Origin: CANRIN01 sp964493515
Lineage (GTDB): Bacteria > Bacillota > Clostridia > Oscillospirales > JAAYOS01
Direction: 5' to 3'
DNA length: 38,651 nt
Assembly (NCBI GenBank): GCA_964493515.1
Contig: CAZBNJ010000016.1
Coordinates: forward strand, 1-38,651
Under the pieces are notes generated by a model. The model had not been told where the DNA came from. It saw nothing but the letters and a program-made list of their open reading frames with translations, and searched no databases. Positions 15,531-21,292 of this stretch are shown piece by piece. Numbering within the stretch: the first letter of the stretch is position 1; each line of letters starts with the position of its first letter. A program made the translations under genes and the position numbers.

Positions 15531-16643
15531 TCAGCCGACCATCAGCGCCGCTATCGGAAGCAGCACCGCAAGCCCGATGAGATTTGCCAGCGTGAACACA
15601 AGCATGTACCGCCCCATCTTTCTGTCCGGCTGTGCCAGATAGAATTTGAGCGATATCAGGCTCGCAAGCGACGCGACCGGCGTCCCAAGACCGCCAACGT
15701 CCACTCCCGCGAGCAGACCGAGCGCGTTGTCGGTAAATCCGCTCAGCAGCACCGCGGCGGGCACGTTGCTTATCACCTGGCTCGCCGCCGCCGACGCGAT
15801 CAGCGTGTTTTTCTCGACGATGCCGCTCAGGAATCCGTTTATCTGCGGAAGTCTGCCCAGGTTGCCGCTGAAGATAAAGAAGCAGACAAAGGTCAGCAGC
15901 AGGAAATAGTCCACCTCTTTGAGCAGCTTCGGCGCAAGTATAAGCAGTGCCACGACCACAACGGCGGTCAGTATCGGATAGGGCAGCACCCGAAACACCG
16001 ACAGCAGGCAGAGCGCGAACAGCACGACACAGCACCAAAATCGCACCGGATCGCCAAGCCTCGCGCGCTCGCCGAATTCCAGCTCGACCCGCTCGCCGCC
16101 GCCGAACACCGACGCGAGCACCAACAAAAGCAGGCTTATCAGCGTCAGCGGAACGAGCAGTCCGAAGAAGTCGCCCGCCGACATCTCGTACTTCGCGTAG
16201 AGGAACAGATTCTGCGGATTTCCCACCGGCGTCGCCATGCTGCCGAGGTTTGCCGCTATCGTCTGGAGCACGACCACGCGTATCATCGCGTCGCGGCGGC
16301 CGGCGAGATCGAGGATGAATATCGCAAACGGCACGAACGCGATGAGCGCCACGTCGTTTGTGACGAGCATCGACAGGAAGAAGGGCAGCAGCACAAGCAC
16401 AAGCGTCACCGTGCGAAACGACTTCTTTCCCACGAGCAGTTTCTGCGACAGCAGCTCGAAAAGTCCGCAGCTCTTGAACCCCGCCACCACCGCCATCAGA
16501 CAGAACAGCAGGCAGAGCACCCGCAGGTCTATGTAGCCGAGATATTCGGCGGACGGCGGCACAAAAAACATGGACAATACCGCCAGCAGCGCCGCGATGA
16601 TGAGCACCGGCTCTCTTTTCACAAATGCAAGAATATGTTTCAT
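15531..16643 (-). CDS. SLC13/ArsB-NhaD superfamily anion permease
   Basis: 370 residues with about ten or eleven hydrophobic helices. Family features include a re-entrant loop with SMLVTNDVALIAFVPF (the VTND motif), SMATPVGNPQNLF, and in the second half SGNLGRLPQ and ASQVISNVPAAVLLSGFT, which mirrors the first-half motif. This is the inverted-repeat design of the ion transporter (IT) superfamily, which includes citrate, arsenite and Na/H carriers. Substrate unknown. ATG 16643 has a weak site (GTGGGG). A terminator sits just upstream (16658-16686), so either it has a promoter I cannot see or it depends on read-through. Confidence 0.85.
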   Translation of the reverse strand: MKHILAFVKREPVLIIAALLAVLSMFFVPPSAEYLGYIDLRVLCLLFCLMAVVAGFKSCGLFELLSQKLLVGKKSFRTVTLVLVLLPFFLSMLVTNDVALIAFVPFAIFILDLAGRRDAMIRVVVLQTIAANLGSMATPVGNPQNLFLYAKYEMSAGDFFGLLVPLTLISLLLLVLASVFGGGERVELEFGERARLGDPVRFWCCVVLFALCLLSVFRVLPYPILTAVVVVALLILAPKLLKEVDYFLLLTFVCFFIFSGNLGRLPQINGFLSGIVEKNTLIASAAASQVISNVPAAVLLSGFTDNALGLLAGVDVGGLGTPVASLASLISLKFYLAQPDRKMGRYMLVFTLANLIGLAVLLPIAALMVG

Positions 16644-16657
16644 CTTTTACCCCACTC

Positions 16658-16686
16658 AAAAACAGCGACGACCGCCGTCGCCGCTG
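16658..16686 (-). terminator. Terminator of the GyrI-like gene
   Basis: Minus strand CAGCGGCGAC, loop GGCG, GTCGTCGCTG (10 bp, one G-T wobble) and TTTTT. It lies in the 51-nt gap before the permease start. Confidence 0.8.
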
Positions 16687-16694
16687 CTTTCAGT

Positions 16695-17171
16695 CTATTT
16701 TATAGCGATGGCGTAGTCGAGCACGACGCAGCCGTCGGCGTCCGGAGTAGTCCAGTTCGGGCAGGCGTAGCGCTCGATGCACCAGTCGTCCTCTTTGCGC
16801 GCAAATCCCTGCGCCCTCAGCGCGTCGAGGCAGGCGTTGTGCGTGTCCATCGTGAAAAACTCGCCGCTGCCCTCCCTGTCGCGCAGATAGCATACGGCAT
16901 AGTCAGTCGGCTCGATGTCGACATACTCAAAGCCCTCCGGCACTGGCGTGTCGGTCGGGAAAAGCATACCCACCCAGCGCTCCGGGCTGCCGTCAACTAT
17001 CCGCACCGCGCCGAGATAGGCGTCGCCGTTGAAATCGAGGCGAGGCGCGCGCTCGAGGATGTCGAACCAGCCGTTTTCCCACCACTCGCCCCAGTTGGGC
17101 GCGGAGGCATACTTCCTGCCGATAAGACGCGCGGCGGGGCAGGATTCACCGACGATCTTGACGATTTTCAC
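16695..17171 (-). CDS. Stand-alone GyrI-like small-molecule-binding protein
   Basis: 158 residues with no DNA-binding domain. The pattern WGEWWENGWFDILE followed by a beta-rich domain with conserved aromatic residues (YLGAVRIVD, EFFTMDTHNACLDAL, C-terminal DADGCVVLDYAI) fits the GyrI/Rob effector-binding family, the same fold as the C-terminal half of the AraC regulator at 9309-10121. Free-standing members bind or hydrolyse small cationic compounds, or inhibit gyrase; which applies is unknown. The GTG at 17171 has GGAGG with a 9-nt spacer. No good promoter is seen; the upstream gap is filled by the tRNA operon terminator, so it may depend on read-through from the tRNA promoter. Confidence 0.72.
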   Translation of the reverse strand: MKIVKIVGESCPAARLIGRKYASAPNWGEWWENGWFDILERAPRLDFNGDAYLGAVRIVDGSPERWVGMLFPTDTPVPEGFEYVDIEPTDYAVCYLRDREGSGEFFTMDTHNACLDALRAQGFARKEDDWCIERYACPNWTTPDADGCVVLDYAIAIK

Positions 17172-17205
17172 AGCGTACTTCCTCCGTTTTTTACTTTTGA
17201 TAGCA

Positions 17206-17231
17206 CAAAAGGTACGTCAAAGCGTACCTTT
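17206..17231 (-). terminator. Terminator of the tRNA operon
   Basis: Minus strand AAAGGTACG, loop CTTTGA, CGTACCTTT followed by TG. It begins a few bases after the CCA end of tRNA-Cys. The T-run is short, so some read-through into the GyrI-like gene is possible. Confidence 0.8.
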
Positions 17232-17237
17232 CGTCTC

Positions 17238-17311
17238 TGGAGGCGCCACCCAGAATCGAACTGGGGGTGAGGGCTTTGCAGGCCCCTGCCTTACCGCTTG
17301 GCTATGGCGCC
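17238..17311 (-). tRNA. tRNA-Cys (GCA)
   Basis: 74 nt including an encoded CCA. Acceptor GGCGCCA/TGGCGCC, discriminator U, anticodon loop CTGCAAA, T-loop GTTCGATT. The U discriminator is the known identity element of cysteine tRNA. Last of four tRNAs. Confidence 0.97.
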
Positions 17312-17347
17312 GAAATATTTGAGGACGGGCGTGCTGCCCGCCCTCTA

Positions 17348-17423
17348 TGGTGCCTCCGGGCGGAATCGAACCACCGACACGGGGATTTTCAGTCCCCTGC
17401 TCTACCAACTGAGCTACAGAGGC
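17348..17423 (-). tRNA. tRNA-Phe (GAA)
   Basis: 76 nt including an encoded CCA. Acceptor GCCTCTG/CGGAGGC with one wobble, D-arm GCTCAGTTGGTAGAGC, anticodon loop CTGAAAA, T-loop GTTCGATTC. Third in the operon. Confidence 0.97.
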
Positions 17424-17428
17424 AAATA

Positions 17429-17505
17429 TGGCGACCCGGATGGGGCTCGAACCCACGACCTCCAGCGTGACAGGCTGGCGTACTAACCAACTGTACTACC
17501 GGGCC
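17429..17505 (-). tRNA. tRNA-Asp (GTC)
   Basis: 77 nt including an encoded CCA. Acceptor GGCCCGG/CCGGGTC with one wobble, discriminator G as expected for aspartate, anticodon loop CTGTCAC, T-loop GTTCGAGCC. Only five bases separate it from tRNA-Phe. Confidence 0.97.
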
Positions 17506-17512
17506 ACATGAA

Positions 17513-17588
17513 TGGTGGGAACAACAGGGCTCGAACCTGTGACCCCATGCTTGTAAGGCATGTGCTCTACCAGCTGAGCTATGCTCCC
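17513..17588 (-). tRNA. tRNA-Val (TAC)
   Basis: 76 nt including an encoded CCA. Acceptor GGGAGCA/TGTTCCC, D-arm GCTCAGCTGGTAGAGC, anticodon loop CTTACAA, T-loop GTTCGAGCC. First in the operon, just downstream of the promoter. Confidence 0.97.
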
Positions 17589-17607
17589 GAGCAACCGTGC
17601 GACGATT

Positions 17608-17636
17608 ATTATAACGTAAATTCGCCGTTTTGTCAA
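17608..17636 (-). promoter_or_regulatory. Perfect consensus sigma-A promoter of the tRNA operon
   Basis: Minus strand TTGACA (17631-17636), 17-nt spacer, TATAAT (17608-17613): an exact match at all twelve positions. The start would lie about 12 nt before tRNA-Val. Confidence 0.95.
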
Positions 17637-17666
17637 CACCGAGAGCCGAAGTTTTCCAAAATTTTT

Positions 17667-17701
17667 CTGCGGACGGAGGATGCTCTATCCTCCATCCGCA
17701 G
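17667..17701 (-). terminator. Stem-loop after the ECF S-component gene
   Basis: 15-bp stem CTGCGGA(T/C)GGAGGAT with a 5-nt loop, 15 nt past the S-component stop. On the minus strand it is followed by AAAAATTTT rather than a clean T-run, so it may be a weak terminator or an mRNA 3' stabiliser. Confidence 0.55.
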
Positions 17702-17715
17702 TATATGCCGAAATC

Positions 17716-18312
17716 TTATTTGCGTACCACTCGGATTATGCGGGTTATCGCGGCAGCGAGCAACAGGTTGGTCGCAAGCTCCACAATGAAATTACCGCCG
17801 CACAGGCCGAAGATGATGTACTGCACCATCGAGCTGTTGCCGGCCGCCCATCCGCTTATCGTGCTGAAGAAGAACGCAAGCATTCCGACGATGAACAGTC
17901 CGGTGTTCACGACCGGACAGACGATGCCCGCCGTGATGACGCCGCCGAGTCGGCTCTTCTTTGCGATGACCGCGTAGACAGCGCCCGCCGCAAGTCCTGC
18001 CGCCGCGCCCTTGATGATGCAGATGAGCACCGTGGCGACGGGATTTATTCCCATCAGAAGCATTACCGTGCCGCCGTCCCAGCCGAGTATGCCGGTGATG
18101 AGCACCACCAGGCCGAACACTCCGCCGAGCATCGCGCCGGTACCCACGCCGTAGACCGCCGCTCCGATTATGATCGGCGCGAGCGCAAGCGTGATCGAGA
18201 ACGGGCCGAACTTGATGAAGGTGCAGATTATCTGCACAACGACGATTATCGCGGTAAGTATCGCGATGCCCGTCATCCGCTGCACCTTGCCGTGGGACGT
18301 AGAACTCTGCAT
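17716..18312 (-). CDS. ECF transporter S component (putative pantothenate-type)
   Basis: 198 residues with six hydrophobic helices, the size and layout of substrate-capture subunits of energy-coupling-factor vitamin importers. Diagnostic are ICTFIKFGPFSITLALAPIIIGA and YGVGTGAMLGGVFGLVVLI, close to the general ECF_trnsprt family and, as I recall, to PanT-like members. The S component would work with shared EcfA/A'/T proteins encoded elsewhere. Specificity is inferred from the neighbour: the gene upstream on the same strand is a type III pantothenate-kinase homologue. ATG 18312 has GGAGG with a 9-nt spacer. It has its own promoter. Confidence 0.82.
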   Translation of the reverse strand: MQSSTSHGKVQRMTGIAILTAIIVVVQIICTFIKFGPFSITLALAPIIIGAAVYGVGTGAMLGGVFGLVVLITGILGWDGGTVMLLMGINPVATVLICIIKGAAAGLAAGAVYAVIAKKSRLGGVITAGIVCPVVNTGLFIVGMLAFFFSTISGWAAGNSSMVQYIIFGLCGGNFIVELATNLLLAAAITRIIRVVRK

Positions 18313-18390
18313 ATTCCATTACCTCCGCTGCCGCCCCCGCACTTGTCCACAGGGTACGGCGCATATTTGGGACGTATGCCCCATGCCTTG

Positions 18391-18419
18391 ATTATACGCA
18401 ATCGCGCGGAAAAATTAAA
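18391..18419 (-). promoter_or_regulatory. Probable sigma-A promoter of the ECF S-component gene
   Basis: Minus strand TTTAAT (18414-18419), 17-nt spacer, TATAAT (18391-18396). The -35 is weak. The roughly 70-nt GC-rich leader (18313-18384) includes short complementary runs (GGGGC/GTCCC), but I recognise no known riboswitch in it. Confidence 0.5.
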
Positions 18420-18446
18420 GATGATTTTAGTCCGAATCGACGTGAG

Positions 18447-19223
18447 CTATCGGCGCTTGGTTTGTGCGTTTTTCACATAGATGGCGTAGAGACCGTCGCA
18501 GAGCAGTCCCTCCGTCTCCACCGCGCCGAGCGTCGAGCGGCGCACGAACTCTCCCGCCTGCTCGCCGGTCGCGACCACCCTGTCCGTCCCCACCTCGGCG
18601 CACATACGGCGAGCCAACGCCTCCGCCGCACCCGCGATGCCGTAGCTAAGTCCCGCGTTGACCGCGTCCTTGGTGGTCATTCCCATCGGCGCGTCGGTGA
18701 AGTTGAACCCGAGCGAGCTGAACAGCGCCGCGTTTTTGAGCGCCTCAAGCGACGGCTTGACTCCCGGCAGTATCGCGCAGCCGCGGAAGCGACGCTTGTC
18801 GTCCACCGCCGCCACCACCAGCGCGTCGCAGAAGTACGCGACCACGAGCGGCGGCTCAAATCTGCCCAGCGCGCCGGCTATCACCGCAACGATGTCCGCG
18901 CCGAGCTCGGATGGATTGCTGCTCTCTATCGCAAAGCCGGTGCGCGTGCCCGGGCCTATCGTCATCGGACGCCGTCCGGTGATGCGCTTTATCGCGTCGG
19001 ACGCCGCGTCTGTCATTGCCGGAACGACGCTTGCGATAATGCCGCCCACGGCGTCGGTCGGTTTCGCTCCGTACAGCGCCATAAGCTGCGAGTAGTCAAC
19101 GGCGAGCCGGTCGCTCGTGGCGCGGGGATCGGTCGCAGTGGACGCGGAGAACACGCGAGCGCCGTCCTCCGAGTAGCCCGCGAGCGTGGTTATGCTGTTT
19201 TGTATACAGACCGCGAGTATCAT
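18447..19223 (-). CDS. Degenerate type III pantothenate kinase (CoaX) homologue, probably not a kinase
   Basis: 258 residues, the usual CoaX length, and the family frame is recognisable: GADIV at 108-112, GCAILPGVKPSLEAL, MTTKDAVNAGLSYG, VVATGEQA and the C-terminal EGLLCDGLYAIYVKN. The nucleotide-binding parts are broken. The phosphate-binding D-x-G-N-T of CoaX (residues 6-10) is C-I-Q-N-S, and the DFGTATT motif is YFCDALV at 130-136. The GADR motif reads GADI, keeping the general-base aspartate (D110). The frame is intact and its base use looks normal, so it is not a decaying pseudogene. It may bind pantothenate, regulate, or have a new activity. It starts 2 nt after asnS with no strong ribosome binding site, so it is probably coupled to asnS. 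Confidence 0.85.
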   Translation of the reverse strand: MILAVCIQNSITTLAGYSEDGARVFSASTATDPRATSDRLAVDYSQLMALYGAKPTDAVGGIIASVVPAMTDAASDAIKRITGRRPMTIGPGTRTGFAIESSNPSELGADIVAVIAGALGRFEPPLVVAYFCDALVVAAVDDKRRFRGCAILPGVKPSLEALKNAALFSSLGFNFTDAPMGMTTKDAVNAGLSYGIAGAAEALARRMCAEVGTDRVVATGEQAGEFVRRSTLGAVETEGLLCDGLYAIYVKNAQTKRR

Positions 19224-19225
19224 GC

Positions 19226-20617
19226 TTAAAAGTCCGCCGAACCGGGCGTGCGCGGGAAGGGCAGCACGTCGCGGATGTTCGCGATGCCGGTGAGGTACAT
19301 TATCATGCGCTCAAAGCCGAGGCCAAAGCCCGCGTGCTTGGTGCTGCCGTACTTGCGAAGCTCGAGATACCACCAGTAGTCCTCCGGGCGAAGTCCAAGC
19401 TCCTTGATGCGCGCCTCAAGCACGTCGAGACGCTCCTCGCGCTGGCTTCCGCCGATAAGCTCGCCTATGCCGGGAACGAGCATGTCGGTCGCCGCGACCG
19501 TCTTGCCGTCGTCGTTCTGGCGCATGTAAAATGCCTTTATCTCCTTCGGATAGTCGGTAACGAACACCGGGCCTCCGACCACCTGCTCGGTCAGATAGCG
19601 CTCGTGCTCGGTCTGGATGTCGCTGCCCCAGTGCACCGGATAGTCGAAGTTCGCGTTCTCCTTCTCGAGCGCGGCTATCGCGTCGGTATATGTCATGCGC
19701 GCAAACTTCGCGTCGCGGACGGCTTTGAGGCGGTCGATAAGTCCCTTCTGGACAAAGCTGTCAAAGAACTCCATCTCGTGCGGGCAGGTGTCCAGAACGT
19801 GTGCTATGACGTGCTTGACCATGCCCTCGGCGAGGTCCATGTCGTCGGACAGGTCGGCAAACGCTATCTCCGGCTCGATCATCCAGAACTCCGCCGCGTG
19901 ACGCGGGGTGTTCGACTCCTCCGCGCGGAAGGTCGGGCCGAAGGTGTAGGTGCGGCCGAACGCCTGCGCGAAGGTCTCCGCCTCCAGCTGTCCGGAGACG
20001 GTCAGGTTGGTCTCCTTGCCGAAGAAGTCCTTCGAGAAATCGACCTTGCCGTCCTCGGTAAGCGGCATATCGTTCGGGTCGAGCGTGCTTATGCGGAACA
20101 TCTCGCCCGCGCCCTCGGCGTCCGAGCCGGTGATTATCGGGGTGTGGACATATACAAAGCCCTGATTGTGGAAGTAGTCGTGAATGGCAAACGCCGCCTC
20201 CGAGCGCACACGGAACACCGCGTTGAAGGTGTTCGAGCGCGGACGCAGATGCGCGATGGTGCGCAGATACTCGAGCGTGTGGCGCTTCTTCTGAAGCGGG
20301 AAGTCGGGCGTGGACGCGCCTTCGAGCGTTATCTCCGCCGCCTTCAGCTCGAACGGCTGCTTTGCCTCCGGCGTGAGCAGGAGCGTACCCTCCGCGTATA
20401 TCGCCGCGCCGACGCTCAATTTCTTTGCGTTTTCAAAGTCGGCGGTGTTCTCGTCAAGCACGAGCTGGATATTCTTTACCGTCGAGCCGTCGTTGAGCTC
20501 GACAAACGCGAACGCCTTGCTGTCGCGCACGGTGCGCACCCATCCCGCGAGGCGCACGACGGTGCCGCCGTACTTCTCCGGCGATAAAAATATGTCTTTT
20601 ATGCGCGTTATTTCCAT
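19226..20617 (-). CDS. asnS: Asparaginyl-tRNA synthetase
   Basis: 463 residues, class IIb synthetase. The N-terminal OB-fold binds the anticodon (GTVVRLAGWVRTVRDSKAFAFVELNDGS). Motif 1 lies around SEAAFAIHDYFHNQGFVYVHTPIITGSDAEGAGE. Motif 2 is TFGPTFRAEESNTPRHAAEFWMIEPE, and motif 3 is GFGLGFERMIMYLTG. The EGAGEMF segment and HAAEFWMIEPE support AsnRS rather than AspRS. Cytosolic charging of tRNA-Asn. I use ATG 20617 (GGAGG with a 10-nt spacer); an in-frame TTG at 20626 touches the ribosome binding site. No T-box leader: the promoter is only about 35 nt upstream. Confidence 0.97.
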   Translation of the reverse strand: MEITRIKDIFLSPEKYGGTVVRLAGWVRTVRDSKAFAFVELNDGSTVKNIQLVLDENTADFENAKKLSVGAAIYAEGTLLLTPEAKQPFELKAAEITLEGASTPDFPLQKKRHTLEYLRTIAHLRPRSNTFNAVFRVRSEAAFAIHDYFHNQGFVYVHTPIITGSDAEGAGEMFRISTLDPNDMPLTEDGKVDFSKDFFGKETNLTVSGQLEAETFAQAFGRTYTFGPTFRAEESNTPRHAAEFWMIEPEIAFADLSDDMDLAEGMVKHVIAHVLDTCPHEMEFFDSFVQKGLIDRLKAVRDAKFARMTYTDAIAALEKENANFDYPVHWGSDIQTEHERYLTEQVVGGPVFVTDYPKEIKAFYMRQNDDGKTVAATDMLVPGIGELIGGSQREERLDVLEARIKELGLRPEDYWWYLELRKYGSTKHAGFGLGFERMIMYLTGIANIRDVLPFPRTPGSADF

Positions 20618-20651
20618 AATTACCAATCCTCCGTACAGTAAGCTACAATAG

Positions 20652-20680
20652 ATTATAGACGCATTTCACGCCGTTGTAAA
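20652..20680 (-). promoter_or_regulatory. Sigma-A promoter of asnS and the CoaX-like gene
   Basis: Minus strand TTTACA (20675-20680), 17-nt spacer, TATAAT (20652-20657). Confidence 0.85.
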
Positions 20681-20779
20681 GCCGAAATTTTGCTCTGTCC
20701 GCATGATATTTCCGCCGAAACCGCCCGCATACCCCCTCCGCTTTCGGGAAAACTATCCGCGAAAGGCGGTGTTTTCCGT

Positions 20780-21208
20780 ATGGCAGGAATAATTTTCAGC
20801 ATAATAGCGGGCGCGGCGATGAGCTTTCAGGGCGTGTTCAACACGCGTCTCAGCGACGAGATAGGTCTGTTCGAGTCGAATATGTTCGTGCAGGGAACGG
20901 CGTTCGCGCTGTCACTTATCGCGCTTTTGATAGCCGGAAAGGGCAGCTTCAGCGGTTTTGCCGACACCAACATCATCTACAAGCTCGGCGGCGTGCTCGG
21001 CATAGTCATCACCATCACGGTCATGCTCGGCATTAAAAATCTCTCCCCCGCGTTGTCCATCTCGATAATTCTCGTGAGCCAGCTGCTGGTTGCGGCGGTC
21101 ATCGACGCGTTCGGGCTGTTCGGTCAGGAGCAGGTCGCGTTCGGCTGGAACAAGTGGGTCGCGGCGGCAATGATGATAGGCGGCGTCTGCCTGTTCAAGT
21201 GGAAATAA
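20780..21208 (+). CDS. DMT-superfamily small transporter, YdcZ/DUF606 type
   Basis: 142 residues, five hydrophobic helices. The start MAGIIFSIIAGAAMSFQGVFNTRLS matches the YdcZ/DUF606 family of half-size drug/metabolite transporters (conserved G..M..Q...N..L.). The later LSPALSISIILVSQLLVAAVIDAFG and an SLF..K-type end also fit. Such proteins pair as dimers to make a full transporter; substrate unknown. ATG 20780 is preceded by AAAGGCGG with a 10-nt spacer. A longer frame from 20690 has no ribosome binding site. I see no clear promoter in the gap with asnS. Confidence 0.82.
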   Translation: MAGIIFSIIAGAAMSFQGVFNTRLSDEIGLFESNMFVQGTAFALSLIALLIAGKGSFSGFADTNIIYKLGGVLGIVITITVMLGIKNLSPALSISIILVSQLLVAAVIDAFGLFGQEQVAFGWNKWVAAAMMIGGVCLFKWK

Positions 21209-21221
21209 ATTTCCAAACTCG

Positions 21222-21246
21222 GGAACTTTTCGCACTCTGATGCGTC
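21222..21246 (+). promoter_or_regulatory. ECF-sigma-type promoter of the SLH surface protein
   Basis: GGAAC (21222-21226) followed by TTTT, then 16 nt between GGAAC and CGTC (21243-21246). This is the classic -35/-10 pair of extracytoplasmic-function sigma factors (GGAAC-N16-CGTC), not sigma-A. The predicted start is about 40 nt before the ATG. No sigma-A promoter competes with it in the gap. Confidence 0.7.
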
Positions 21247-21292
21247 CAAGCAGTAGAACCACAAATTCTAACTGATTTGGAGGACGCACACG

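Noticed and set aside
17206..17701. Integration (att) site at the tRNA genes
   Set aside because: I found no integrase and no repeated tRNA 3' end nearby; the flanks are ordinary genes.
19334..20587. 417-codon plus-strand frame over asnS
   Set aside because: Same reason: shadow of a conserved synthetase, no ribosome binding site, low-complexity basic translation.
20618..20690. T-box leader for asnS
   Set aside because: The promoter -10 is only about 35 nt from the start, leaving no room for a T-box or its terminator.
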